64,000 bases of DNA from PFJX01 sp963713085 (GCA_963713085.1 CAVQKQ010000020.1:62001-126000), one strand, 5' to 3'. Positions 36,432-45,446 are shown, counted from the stretch's first letter. Translations and numbers: made by a program. Notes: a model not told the origin generated them from the sequence alone.

Positions 36432-37196
36432 ATGAGCCACTCTTCGCATCCGCAAGACACGCCAGCCATGAACGGGATCGCCCCCTGGGCCGCGCTCCCG
36501 GTGGTGGCGGGGGATTGGCGCGATCTGGATCTGGGCGAGGCCTGCGCGGTCCTGGCCCGGTTGTCGGCGGCGGAGATGGCAGACGGTTTCGATCCGACCG
36601 CCTGGACCGTGGCTTATCAAAGGGCCAGGGCCCGCCGCCTCGCGGCCTTCCCGAACTGGCTCCTGATCGAGGCCCAGGCCCTGCTCCCGGAGGGGAGCGT
36701 CGGCATGACCTGCATGTTCTACGGTCCCGGACGCAGGCTGAGCCAGGTGCGTTGGAATACGGGCCTGATCTACGATCTGCTGTCTGAAACCGAAGCGAAC
36801 CTGGAGAACGACGCCGCGGCGGCGGACTACCTGCGCCTGTTCGTCGGACTGACCCGGGGCGAGCACGGTCGCTTCAGCCTGGTGGAATCCGTCTCGGACC
36901 TGGACCTGCTGAAGCCCCTCGACCCCGGCACGGCGGCAAGCTGCGACGAACGCATCCGACCCCTGCGTCTCACCCCGGACGGCAACGCGCGCAAGGTTCA
37001 GAACATCATGCTCTATGAAGGCGGACTCTATGAGAACACCCTGGTCCTGCAGGCCAACGGCAGCGTCTACATGGGCGACGACGAGGCGGTCGCCGCCGTG
37101 CCCGTGCGCCACGAGGAGATCCGCGGACCGTTCCGGATCGTTCATGACCGACCATGGCCGGATTCTGGGTCGACTCCCGTGAACGGGGAGGGCTGA
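36432..37196 (+). CDS. Protein of unknown function upstream of a VirD4-like ATPase
   Basis: I do not recognise this 254-residue protein. It has no signal peptide or membrane segment. The central part reads WNTGLIYDLLSETEANLEND and YLRLFVGLTRGEHGRFSLVE, and the C-terminal part YEGGLYENTLVLQANGSVYM suggests a beta-rich domain. The ATG at 36432 has GAGG upstream at a long spacing; a later ATG at 36468 is possible. It ends two bases before the ATG of the ATPase gene, so the two are almost certainly co-transcribed. It could also belong to the P450 transcript, which ends 85 bases upstream. Confidence 0.7.
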   Translation: MSHSSHPQDTPAMNGIAPWAALPVVAGDWRDLDLGEACAVLARLSAAEMADGFDPTAWTVAYQRARARRLAAFPNWLLIEAQALLPEGSVGMTCMFYGPGRRLSQVRWNTGLIYDLLSETEANLENDAAAADYLRLFVGLTRGEHGRFSLVESVSDLDLLKPLDPGTAASCDERIRPLRLTPDGNARKVQNIMLYEGGLYENTLVLQANGSVYMGDDEAVAAVPVRHEEIRGPFRIVHDRPWPDSGSTPVNGEG

Positions 37197-37198
37197 CC

Positions 37199-38734
37199 AT
37201 GGCGAAGCTGCGCCTGCCTGAACACACCGAGTTCTATGCCCAAATGCTGCGCCAGCCGGAAAAACTCGAAGACAACGGCCTGCTGGTGGGCTGGTCCCTG
37301 GAGAACCGGCATCCGAGCCGGCCCATCGGCTTCACTTACGGCGATCCCGCCAAGACCCCCGCGACCGGCTACGTGGACCCCATTCTGCTGGCTCGGGAAG
37401 GACACCTGGTCACCATCGCCCCGACCGGCGCGGGCAAAGGCGTCGGCTGCATCGTACCGGCCCTGTTGCACCATGACGGCCCGGTCATCGTCATCGATCC
37501 CAAGGGCGAGAACGCGGCCGTCACCGCCCGTCGCCGCCGGGAGATGGGACACGAGGTGATCGTGCTGGACCCCATGGGCATCACCGACTTCGCGAGCGGC
37601 GCCCTCAATCCCCTGGATGCGGTGGACATCGCCTCGCCCACGGCGGTGGATGACGCCGCCGCCATCGCCCTGACCCTCTGGGGCCAGCGCGGGGACAGCC
37701 GGGACGATTTCTGGATCAGCCGGGCCCACCACCTGGTGACGGGCCTCATCCTGCACCTCCTGGTGGATGAAGCGGACCCCGCCCGCCGCAACCTGGGCGG
37801 GGTTCGCAACCTGATCGCGGCCTTCACGACGGACTCGGAGAAGGCCCTTGAGCGCCTGGGCAAATCGGCCCATCCCGAGGTCCGCCTGATCACCTCGACC
37901 GTGCTGACCCCCGCGAAGGAAACCATGGGGGGCATCCTGGCCTTCGCCCAGGACATGGTGGACTTCCTGCGCGGTCCGCTGGTGCAAGAGGCCACGTCGC
38001 GCACCAGCTTCCCGCTGGAAGGGGTGATCCGGGGCGATCCGCTGTCCATCTTCCTGGTGATTCCGCCCCACATGCTGGAGAGCCACAGCCGCCTGCTGCG
38101 CCTGTGGATTTCCACCCTGCTGTCCGCCATCACCCGGCGCCGGACCCAGCCCGAACGCAGCACCCTGTTCCTGCTGGACGAAGCCGCCCAGCTGGGCACC
38201 CTGCCCCAGTTGCGGCAGGCCATCACGCTGTTGCGGGGCTATGGGCTGCAGACCTGGAGCTTCTGGCAGGACGTCAGCCAGTTGGAACTGCTCTACCCCC
38301 ACGATTGGGAGACCATGGTGAACAACTGCCGGGTGCTGCAATGCTTCGGCGCGCTCAACATGAATGCCGCCGCCGACATGGCGAACCTGACCGGATTCGG
38401 TTACCCGGAGAAGGTCCTGGACCTGAAGCCGGACGAGATGATCCTGCAGTTGGCCGGCGACGAGGCGGTGGTCGCCCGCCTGCCGAATTACCTCACCGAT
38501 ATGCCCTTCGTCGGACAGTTCGACGCCAACCCCTACTACGAGGCCGGCCGGGACGTGATGCCCAAGGCCGTGAAGCCGATACGCTTTTACGAGCGGGCCA
38601 AGGGCGGATTCACGGGCCCCGGCCAGGCCGCGTCATTAAAGAGCGACACGCCCGCCCCGGCGCAATCCGCCAGCGGCGAGGCGGCGGCCGACCCTCTGCT
38701 GGAAAGCTTGCTGGACAAGTGGCGGGAAGCCTGA
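37199..38734 (+). CDS. Soluble VirD4/TraG-family ATPase (type IV coupling protein-like)
   Basis: The 511-residue protein starts at the ATG at 37199 with a strong site (GGGGAGGG). It contains Walker A in IAPTGAGKGVGCIVPALL, then VIVIDPKGENAAVTARRRRE, and Walker B in STLFLLDEAAQLGTLPQLRQ, followed by GLQTWSFWQDVSQL. These are the hallmarks of TraG/VirD4 coupling ATPases that feed substrates to type IV secretion. Unlike those, it lacks the N-terminal transmembrane segments. No relaxase, pilus or VirB gene is present in the window. The low-complexity C-terminal tail follows FYERAKGG. Function outside conjugation is possible. Confidence 0.88.
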   Translation: MAKLRLPEHTEFYAQMLRQPEKLEDNGLLVGWSLENRHPSRPIGFTYGDPAKTPATGYVDPILLAREGHLVTIAPTGAGKGVGCIVPALLHHDGPVIVIDPKGENAAVTARRRREMGHEVIVLDPMGITDFASGALNPLDAVDIASPTAVDDAAAIALTLWGQRGDSRDDFWISRAHHLVTGLILHLLVDEADPARRNLGGVRNLIAAFTTDSEKALERLGKSAHPEVRLITSTVLTPAKETMGGILAFAQDMVDFLRGPLVQEATSRTSFPLEGVIRGDPLSIFLVIPPHMLESHSRLLRLWISTLLSAITRRRTQPERSTLFLLDEAAQLGTLPQLRQAITLLRGYGLQTWSFWQDVSQLELLYPHDWETMVNNCRVLQCFGALNMNAAADMANLTGFGYPEKVLDLKPDEMILQLAGDEAVVARLPNYLTDMPFVGQFDANPYYEAGRDVMPKAVKPIRFYERAKGGFTGPGQAASLKSDTPAPAQSASGEAAADPLLESLLDKWREA

Positions 38735-38762
38735 AGTTGGCGGCGACCACCACTACCGCCGA

Positions 38763-38978
38763 CTACTTCCAGGTCTGGTCGATCTGCCCGACCGCCTGGT
38801 AGAGGTCTTCCAGCTTGTCGACGGCCGCTTCGTAGAGGGCCATGAGCTCCGGGTGTCTGAGCAGGACCGGATGGTCGCCCAAGGCCATCTGCAGATAGCT
38901 GGAAGCGACGTGGCTGCGGTCCAGCAATTCGAAGTAGTGGCCGGGGTTGAGGCCGTCCGGTGGTTCGATTTCGCGCAT
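38763..38978 (-). CDS. Small protein of unknown function (71 residues)
   Basis: This short, acidic, probably helical protein begins MREIEPPDGLNPGHYFELLD and has no membrane segment or cysteine. A clear GAGGAG site lies ten bases before the ATG at 38978, which supports it as a real gene. It is the last gene of the minus-strand six-gene run that begins at 45215, 52 bases after the amidotransferase gene, and is convergent with the VirD4-like gene. I do not recognise a family. Confidence 0.65.
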   Translation of the reverse strand: MREIEPPDGLNPGHYFELLDRSHVASSYLQMALGDHPVLLRHPELMALYEAAVDKLEDLYQAVGQIDQTWK

Positions 38979-39030
38979 GCTTGGGTGCTCCTCTCATGAT
39001 CGGGTGACGTTTCGGGTGGTGCCACCCTCG

Positions 39031-39888
39031 TCACAGCCGGATCGGCTCAAGGCTGATCGCGCCGTCGGCGTCGATGGTCAGGGTATGGTTCAGGGGTAGT
39101 TCGATCCAGTCCTCGGGCCGACGGGTGATGGGCTCCGAGGCCACCATCACGGCGCCGGGGCGCTCTCCCTCCGGAGGGAGCATGTCGCCGTCCTCGCCGT
39201 CGAGCAGATAGCGCGAGCCCGCCGAATAGAACAGGGATGCGGGGCGCTCCGCCCGGCTGGCAAAACGCGAGACCACGGTGGAGCGCCCGTCGCAGACCGC
39301 GAAGTTGCAGATCAGGCTGCCGGGCGGGCCGCTTTGCGCGTCCAGTTCCATCAGCCTGGCCAGGGTGCCCACCAGGGCGCTGCGCATGGCCCCGGCGGCC
39401 AGATCCGCCTGGGGTCCCCCGGCCTGGTCGAGGAACACGGCGAAGGCGTGCTCGGAGTCGGTTGATCCCTCGATGCCCTCCCAGGCTATTTCCGACAGGC
39501 CGTTCTGCAGGCGCCGCTTGAAGCGCCGGAAATTGGCCAGGTCACCGTTATGCATGAACTGGTAGCGGCCATGACCGAAAGGATGGCAATTGGCGTCCTG
39601 CACCTGCAGTCCGGGGGAGGCGGCACGGATGTGGGCGAACACCCGGGACGAGTTCAGCCGTTGGGCGACGTTCTCCATGCCCCGGTTCGACCAGGCCGGG
39701 GCGCAGGTGCGTAGGATGCAGGGCGTTTGTTCGCTGTCGGTATAGAAGCCGATGCCGTAGCCGTCGGCGTTGAAGGGCTGGGACATGAGCTCGGCGTGCA
39801 TGCTCTGGCGCACCAGGGAATGGCGCGGCCGATAGAGCAGGTCGGCGATCCGGATCGGGTGGCCCTGATAGGCGATGAAGCGGCACAT
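39031..39888 (-). CDS. Class II glutamine amidotransferase (YafJ-like)
   Basis: The 285-residue protein begins MCRFIAYQGHPIRIADLLY, which places the catalytic cysteine at position 2 once Met1 is removed, as in Ntn-type class II glutamine amidotransferases. Other family features are SQPFNADGYGIGFY, HIRAASPG, NCHPFGHGRYQFMHNGDLANF and STDSEHAFAVFL. Such proteins release ammonia from glutamine, but the YafJ-like group stands alone and its acceptor is unknown. It is the fifth gene of the minus-strand operon, 39 bases after the membrane protein gene. Confidence 0.88.
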   Translation of the reverse strand: MCRFIAYQGHPIRIADLLYRPRHSLVRQSMHAELMSQPFNADGYGIGFYTDSEQTPCILRTCAPAWSNRGMENVAQRLNSSRVFAHIRAASPGLQVQDANCHPFGHGRYQFMHNGDLANFRRFKRRLQNGLSEIAWEGIEGSTDSEHAFAVFLDQAGGPQADLAAGAMRSALVGTLARLMELDAQSGPPGSLICNFAVCDGRSTVVSRFASRAERPASLFYSAGSRYLLDGEDGDMLPPEGERPGAVMVASEPITRRPEDWIELPLNHTLTIDADGAISLEPIRL

Positions 39889-39927
39889 GCTGGAAGCCTC
39901 GGAAACGATTGAGCCGATGCGGTGCGT

Positions 39928-41688
39928 TCAGGACCGGCGGCGGCCGGTCAGCCATCGGTAGAGACGGTAGAGGGGCCAGAAGACCACGCCGGCCATGAGC
40001 ACCGCCGTCAAATAGAACACCGCCTGGTCCACGAACGGCACGACGCCGGCCCCGAGCCCCGCGAAGGCCGGCGGCGGGCCGCCGCTCTCGCTCAGGGCCA
40101 GATGGCGGGCCAGTTCGGGCCAGCCGTACACCACCTGCAACACCCCCAGCACCGAGAGCACGAAGACCATCTCGTTGAGCAGGTCCTCGGCGCTCTCGCG
40201 GGCCTTCCCCCGGATGTCGTTCACCGTGCTCTCCAGCCGGGAGAGTACCTCGTCCCAGTGCCGCTGGCGGTCCGACAGGCCCCGTACCCTCTCGATGGCC
40301 TTGAAGAAATTCTGTTCCGTGTCGTAGCGGAACACGTTCAGGTGGGTGTACTTCTCCACGGTCTCGAAGATCTCCAGCCGGTGTTCGTCGAACTTGCCGA
40401 CGATTTCGTGCATGCGGGTCTTGTTCCTGCGCAGCGGGCCCAGGCGCGCCGAATTCAGGCCCAGGGCCTCCAGGTCCAGCACCAGGCGCCGAATCTTTCC
40501 CTCCAGGGCGCGCACCAGGGCCTCGTTGTGGAAGGCCATGATGTGCACCAGGAACAGATAGGGGCAGGTGCCCAGGTAGTCCAGCCCCGCGTCCAGGCTG
40601 CGGGACTCGGACACCACCTCGAACACCGAATGCTGGTTCACGTAAAGCAGGAAATCCGCGTCGTCCGGGTCCATATCGCCTTCCGGATACTCACGGTCGG
40701 TGCCGTCCTTCACCTCGGAGGCGTTCTGGCGCAGGAAGTCCAGGATGTTCCTGAGGAAACCCGACAGGAAATACAGGTTCAGGCGGGTGGGATGCCAGGC
40801 GTCGATGCCCCGCAGGCAGTCCTGGTCGTAGACCATCCGCTTCGCCTCCGGGGGCAGGGGCGCCAGGGGTCCCGTCTCCAGCTTGTCCGGGTTGCGCCCC
40901 TCTTCCGGCTGGCACAGGTGGTGGAAGAAGGCCGGGTCCTTCAGCAGGAAGGCGGCCCGATGAAAACGGGGGTAGCCGGCAGGCGCGTTGCCGCCGGCTT
41001 CGGGGGCATCCTGGACCAGGACGGACCAGAGCCGTTCGCCGTCGGCCAGCGCCATGGCCCCATCCATGCCCAGTTGCCGGAAGATCTCCCAGCCGTCCAG
41101 GTCGAATTGGTCCCGCACCCAGGACCAGAAAGGCTGCGCGCCCGCCTCCATCCTGACGCCGAAGCGGCCGTCGTCCAGGGTCCACTGGGTTCCCTCCGAG
41201 CACGACACCGCGGCCTTCTGCAACACCGACAGCGCCAGGAAGTGGGCCATGTCGTGGCGGTAGTCCAGTTCCAGTGACAGGTTGTAGGACAGGGCGCCGT
41301 TGGAGTGCAGGTACCAGAAGCTGCGCCGGGTGACCGCCAGCTCCAGTCCGTCGGCCAGGCAGGCCCGCATGTGCTTGCCTTCGGTGGACCAGTCCACGCA
41401 CGGAGGGAATACCAGGGCCAGCTTTCCGTTGGAGGCCTGGAGCAGGACCTCGCGGGAAAAGATGTGGCGTTCCCGGTCGGCAATGTCGGCGAAGAAGGGG
41501 TCCACCGCCTGGGAGAACTCCCGCAGGTCGGCGTGCCGCTGCATGGCTTCGGCGAGATGTCCGTCATCGGGAGGCCAGTGGCCGGCGAGCCGGGCGTCCA
41601 GTCGGGCGCGTTCCACCAGCAGGGAAAGCGTCAGGTAGAGGGTGCCGCCCTGGGCGCCGCCCTCCGCCATCTTGCCGGCTTCAGACAT
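39928..41688 (-). CDS. Unknown protein with a C-terminal two-helix membrane hairpin
   Basis: The 586-residue product starts at the ATG at 41688, inside the last codons of the upstream GNAT-like gene (8-base overlap). The N-terminal 450 residues are soluble with no motif I can name. Residues about 455-500 (DRQRHWDEVLSRLESTVNDI) look like a coiled coil, followed by two hydrophobic segments: LLNEMVFVLSVLGVLQVVYG and YLTAVLMAGVVFWPLYRLY. The end is very basic (RRRS). This layout, a long cytoplasmic part, coiled coil and terminal two-helix hairpin, is reminiscent of CorA-type channels or Rmd1-like proteins, but the CorA GMN signature is absent. Function is unknown. Confidence 0.75.
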   Translation of the reverse strand: MSEAGKMAEGGAQGGTLYLTLSLLVERARLDARLAGHWPPDDGHLAEAMQRHADLREFSQAVDPFFADIADRERHIFSREVLLQASNGKLALVFPPCVDWSTEGKHMRACLADGLELAVTRRSFWYLHSNGALSYNLSLELDYRHDMAHFLALSVLQKAAVSCSEGTQWTLDDGRFGVRMEAGAQPFWSWVRDQFDLDGWEIFRQLGMDGAMALADGERLWSVLVQDAPEAGGNAPAGYPRFHRAAFLLKDPAFFHHLCQPEEGRNPDKLETGPLAPLPPEAKRMVYDQDCLRGIDAWHPTRLNLYFLSGFLRNILDFLRQNASEVKDGTDREYPEGDMDPDDADFLLYVNQHSVFEVVSESRSLDAGLDYLGTCPYLFLVHIMAFHNEALVRALEGKIRRLVLDLEALGLNSARLGPLRRNKTRMHEIVGKFDEHRLEIFETVEKYTHLNVFRYDTEQNFFKAIERVRGLSDRQRHWDEVLSRLESTVNDIRGKARESAEDLLNEMVFVLSVLGVLQVVYGWPELARHLALSESGGPPPAFAGLGAGVVPFVDQAVFYLTAVLMAGVVFWPLYRLYRWLTGRRRS

Positions 41689-42676
41689 GGTCCGCGCCGG
41701 TCGGTCCGGCCTCCGCGTATTTCCCGTAGGCCGCGAGAGCTGCCCGCAGGCTGCCCCAGTGCCGCAAGGCACCGGCATCCGTGTCGCGTTGCGCCGCCAA
41801 CCAGGCACCCGCCTCCAGCAGCGCCACCCGCCGTCCCTGTTGGGCCAGCGCCGCCAGGCTCGTTAGTTGGGCGCTAGCGTCGGCATCCTCCTGCGGCTCC
41901 CGCCCCTTGAGGACCGAGATGGCGAAGAAGCGGACCAGGTGGGCCGCCAGCAGTGAGGGAGCAACTTCATCCGTCTCTCCGGGGCCGATCAGCGCCAGCA
42001 TCAGCGTGGGATCGGCCGCCTGGACGGCGGAAAGGGGTGGCTGGACATAGGGGAAATCGATGATGCGTGCGCCCATCCTGGCCCATACGGCGACGCGCTG
42101 GAGCTGGTCCATGCCGGAATGCAGCGTATCCCGGGCGTAGGCGGCAGGGGCCAGGCGCAGGGGATCGTTCAGTTCCATGAAGATGTACAGAGGTAATTCA
42201 TCCGGCGCCTTGGCCCCGTCGGCTGGGCGGAAGGTCATGCGGGCCAGTCGTTCACAGGCCGCCAGGATGCGGCCGAGGTAGCCGCGACGTCGATATTTCG
42301 GCAGGACGAAGACGTAGTTCAGGTTCATCGTCAGGACATGTCCGCCGCTGCCGGTTTCCAGGGGATAGCATATGAAGTTGGCGCCGCCCACCACCGTTTC
42401 CGTCCCCCCACCGGTATCCACGGCCAGCGCCACGAATTCGCGGAACGGACCGTAGCGGGCCGCCAGGCGCGGGTAGGCGGGCGGCAGGTTGAGGGCCAGG
42501 CAGTCGCGGAAGCCGGCGATCTCCTCCTTCTCGTCGGGCAGCACGAAGGCCCGGTCGTACTCCGCGAAGAAGTTCTCCAGCAGGGGATCGTCCGGATCCG
42601 TCGCGGCACGGAGTTCCAGGCCGTCGGTTGATCTGGCCACGGGATGCGGTATCGATTCAAGGTCGTAGCGGGCCAT
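41681..42676 (-). CDS. GNAT-like acetyltransferase-fold protein
   Basis: The 331-residue protein begins MARYDLESIPHPVARSTDGL at the ATG at 42676. In the first half it has MNLNYVFVLPKYRRRGYLGR followed by ILAACERLA, which fits the acetyl-CoA-binding motif A of GNAT enzymes (R/Q-x-x-G-x-G/A). The second half is unrecognised. No membrane segment is visible. It is the third gene of the minus-strand operon, 29 bases after the YbjN-like gene and overlapping the next gene. The substrate is unknown. Confidence 0.7.
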   Translation of the reverse strand: MARYDLESIPHPVARSTDGLELRAATDPDDPLLENFFAEYDRAFVLPDEKEEIAGFRDCLALNLPPAYPRLAARYGPFREFVALAVDTGGGTETVVGGANFICYPLETGSGGHVLTMNLNYVFVLPKYRRRGYLGRILAACERLARMTFRPADGAKAPDELPLYIFMELNDPLRLAPAAYARDTLHSGMDQLQRVAVWARMGARIIDFPYVQPPLSAVQAADPTLMLALIGPGETDEVAPSLLAAHLVRFFAISVLKGREPQEDADASAQLTSLAALAQQGRRVALLEAGAWLAAQRDTDAGALRHWGSLRAALAAYGKYAEAGPTGADHV

Positions 42677-42705
42677 GTGGCGGGGAGGGCGGCCGGGCCC
42701 TGCCC

Positions 42706-43161
42706 TCACTGCCCGGTCACTTCGGCCAGGCCGCTCTTGCCGCCGAACACCTTGATGATCGTGTCATCGTACTTGTCGGCGGCGTCGGCCACCGCCGACA
42801 TGGAGGTGGCCAGTTCTTTCTGATCGCAGGTGGAGCCGACGATGGAATGGTCGAAGGAGATCACCCCGGTCTCCTCGTTGAGGCTGAAGGCGCCGAACCA
42901 CTGTCTCAGGTTGAGTCCCAGCAGGAACTGCATGAGTTCCGGGGTAATGTTGGCGCCGATCACGACCCGGGCCCCCACCGTGATCACCGCTTCGCTGTCC
43001 CCAAAGGGATTCACGGAAACATAGATGAAGGCGCTGCCCTGCTTCAGGTAGAAGCGGGGCGTTTCCGCCGCCATCTGGATGGTGCCGTTCCGGATATCGT
43101 CGGCGAACCAGCTGGCCAGCATGGCGTAGACGTTTTTCTGCATCTCGTTGCCGAATTCCAT
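42706..43161 (-). CDS. YbjN-like protein
   Basis: The 151-residue cytoplasmic protein starts MEFGNEMQKNVYAMLASWF at the ATG at 43161 with the site AAAGGA. It contains RFYLKQGSAFIYVSVNPFGD, a break, then LMQFLLGLNLRQWFGAFSLN and GVISFDHSIVG. This alternating beta-strand and helix pattern is typical of YbjN/type III secretion chaperone-fold proteins. It is the second gene of the minus-strand operon, 23 bases after the FtsH-like protease gene. Its partner is probably encoded in the same operon. Confidence 0.6.
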   Translation of the reverse strand: MEFGNEMQKNVYAMLASWFADDIRNGTIQMAAETPRFYLKQGSAFIYVSVNPFGDSEAVITVGARVVIGANITPELMQFLLGLNLRQWFGAFSLNEETGVISFDHSIVGSTCDQKELATSMSAVADAADKYDDTIIKVFGGKSGLAEVTGQ

Positions 43162-43184
43162 GGTGTTTCCTTTCGGGGTGGGAT

Positions 43185-45215
43185 TCAAAGGTCAGGCTGG
43201 TTCGCCCGGTAGGCGCGGTAGATCTCCATGAGCTCGTCGCCGGACACCTCCTGGCGCTCGATCAGCAGTCCCGCAACCTGGTCCAGCAGGGCGCGGTGAC
43301 GTTCCAGCAGCCCCAGCACATGGGCATATTCGGTCTGCAGGATCTCATCGGCCTGGGCGCGTAGGTCGGGCGAGTCCTCCAGGCTGCGGTCCAGGGACAG
43401 CAGGCCATTGAAGCCCGCGCGGGTCAGCAGGTATTCCAGGTGCTGGGTGGCCTTGTAGAGATCGTTGCTGCAACCGGTGGTGACGTTCTCCTGGCCGCCC
43501 AGGACCTCCTCGGCGGCGCGCCCGGCCAGGGCGACCCGGATGGTCTCCATGATGTCCTGGCGGGTCATGGAGTTGCGCGTCTCGTCCACGTTGGGCAGCA
43601 CGAAGCCCAGGGTGCCGTTCTCCCGGGGGATGATGGTGGCGTAGCCGAGCCCCGCGTTGTGGCTGCGCATGAGCTGAAGGATCGCGTGGCCGGCCTCGTG
43701 ATAGGCGGTGTTCTGCAATTCGTCCTCGGCCATGAGCCGGCGACGGCTCTCGGCGTGGGCGCCGAAGCGTTCCTGGATCAGGACCTGGGCGATGTCCCCC
43801 TTGTGCACCTGGCGATTCCCGTCCTTCCGGGCAAGCCGTGCGGCGCGCCGGACGATGAGGTCCAGATCGTGTCCGGCGAGGCCCAGGGACAGCCTGCCGA
43901 CATGGTCGAGATCGCCGGGGACGAGGCTGTGGGGCGTGTCCTTCAGCATCACCGCGTACATCTTGGCCAGGGCCTGGGAATTGGGGGCGGGCATGGCCAG
44001 GATGGACTCCAGACCGCCACGCCGGCGTAATTCGAAGCGCACGTTCTCCGCGCTCTGGGCGCCGGCGATCACCACCAGTCGATCATCCGAAGTCAGGCCG
44101 GTCAGCTGTTCCAGGAATTGGGACGTCAGCCGTGCCCAGGGTTGGCTGGTGAACACATCGACATCATCGATGAAGAACACCGCTGGCGCGGCCGCCAGGG
44201 CCTCCTGGAAATCCCCGTTCATCCTCATCCAACCCTGGCCTGGCTCGCTGTCCGTGGACATCCAGAAGCTGGCCGTGGTCTCGACGAAGCGCAGCCCGGT
44301 GGCGTGGGCGACGGCGCGGGTCAGGGTGGTCTTGCCCACACCCCGCCCACCCACCAGGATCACCCGGCTTTCGATGTCGTTCCATGGGAGCTTGCCGGCC
44401 TGCGCCAGGTGGATCTCCTCCACCAGACTCCGCGCCCAGTCCCGGGCCTCCTCCATGCCGCACAGGTCCTCCAGTTCGTAAGCCCCGTCGCTGGCGTAAC
44501 GCGCCAGTCGCCGCATCACAGACTGTCGTACCGCCGGCACGATTTCGTTCCTGGCCACCTGGCTGTTGAGCAGGAAATCCCTGGGTACCGCGTTGCCCAC
44601 CCAGCTCGTGTCGCCTTCCAGCACGGGTGGCGCGTCCAGTTCGTAGAAATCCAGGCAGGCGGCGCCGAAACTGGCGGTATCGAAACGCGGCATGCGCAGG
44701 GTCGCGTCCAGCAGGTCGAGCACAGGCTGAGGCAGCAGCCACGCCCTGGTGCACAGGACATGGGCATCGTTGCCATGGTTGATGTAATGGACCAATCGCT
44801 CGATATCCAGTTGGCCCGTGATGGCGCGGCCGAGCATGACCAGGGGCTGGTTCGGTTCGGCGCTGGTGGGGGCGTCGCCGCCCGGATGCAGGTTGGCCTC
44901 GATGAGCCGGGCATAGGCATGGGCCACGTCGTATTCGAAATCCGGGAAGGGGAATTCGATGGCGAACAGCCTGGGGCGCGCCGACGTCCCTTTCTCCCGG
45001 TCGCGCAGTTCGATCATGCGCCGCGCGAAGAATTCCGCGATCTCGCCGCGCGTCACCTCGGGTTCGTGGGATGCGGCCCTGGTGGGCCGCTGGCCTCCGG
45101 ACATGTCCGGCGTGAAATTCTTGGGCAGCGAAGCACCGCCCGCCGCTTCCACCGGCCCGGCGGCATCGCCGGATGCCGGCTTGCCGGGGAAATTCTTGGG
45201 AAGATTAGGTTCCAC
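43185..45215 (-). CDS. Soluble FtsH-like AAA+ zinc protease (M41 type)
   Basis: This 676-residue protein starts with GTG preceded by AAGGAG. Residues 1-240 are specific to this protein and contain a short motif twice (NLPKNF at 4-9 and SLPKNF at 29-34). Residues about 250-470 form an AAA+ domain with Walker A GGRGVGKTT (289-297) and Walker B FFIDDVD (347-353). Residues about 500-676 form an M41 peptidase domain with HEAGH at 506-510 and the third zinc ligand Asp585 in TGCSNDLYKAT. Unlike housekeeping FtsH it lacks N-terminal membrane helices. It heads the six-gene operon and probably degrades or remodels a specific target. Confidence 0.88.
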   Translation of the reverse strand: MEPNLPKNFPGKPASGDAAGPVEAAGGASLPKNFTPDMSGGQRPTRAASHEPEVTRGEIAEFFARRMIELRDREKGTSARPRLFAIEFPFPDFEYDVAHAYARLIEANLHPGGDAPTSAEPNQPLVMLGRAITGQLDIERLVHYINHGNDAHVLCTRAWLLPQPVLDLLDATLRMPRFDTASFGAACLDFYELDAPPVLEGDTSWVGNAVPRDFLLNSQVARNEIVPAVRQSVMRRLARYASDGAYELEDLCGMEEARDWARSLVEEIHLAQAGKLPWNDIESRVILVGGRGVGKTTLTRAVAHATGLRFVETTASFWMSTDSEPGQGWMRMNGDFQEALAAAPAVFFIDDVDVFTSQPWARLTSQFLEQLTGLTSDDRLVVIAGAQSAENVRFELRRRGGLESILAMPAPNSQALAKMYAVMLKDTPHSLVPGDLDHVGRLSLGLAGHDLDLIVRRAARLARKDGNRQVHKGDIAQVLIQERFGAHAESRRRLMAEDELQNTAYHEAGHAILQLMRSHNAGLGYATIIPRENGTLGFVLPNVDETRNSMTRQDIMETIRVALAGRAAEEVLGGQENVTTGCSNDLYKATQHLEYLLTRAGFNGLLSLDRSLEDSPDLRAQADEILQTEYAHVLGLLERHRALLDQVAGLLIERQEVSGDELMEIYRAYRANQPDL

Positions 45216-45386
45216 GCCGTCTCCTTAGAATATTGTGCCTTACCGCCCACCAAGGCTATCGATGCGGCCAACGGAGTGGGAATCACTATATTCTTCCAGA
45301 CCCCGCGCGGAGGCAAGCAGGTCCGCGCCGGGGCTTGTGAGTATTGCGTTGCGTCAATATTGCCGACGTAAACCGGCGGTGACGGT

Positions 45387-45446
45387 TCGAACGGTGTTGC
45401 ACCGTTCGATTATCCGGTGGTTGCCGATTACGGACGGTCGGCAACC
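45387..45446. repeat. Two inverted repeats between the Deg protease gene and the FtsH-like gene
   Basis: A perfect inverted repeat TCGAACGGTG-TTG-CACCGTTCGA spans 45387-45409. A second one, GGTTGCCGA / TCGGCAACC, spans 45419-45446 with a ten-base loop. They follow the stop codon of the Deg-family protease (45456) and precede the FtsH-like gene by about 170 bases. Neither has a T run. They may end the upstream transcript or bind a regulator. Confidence 0.5.

Noticed and set aside
37199..38734. Evidence for an integrated conjugative element around the VirD4-like gene
   Set aside because: No integrase, relaxase, direct-repeat attachment sites or tRNA gene could be found in the window.
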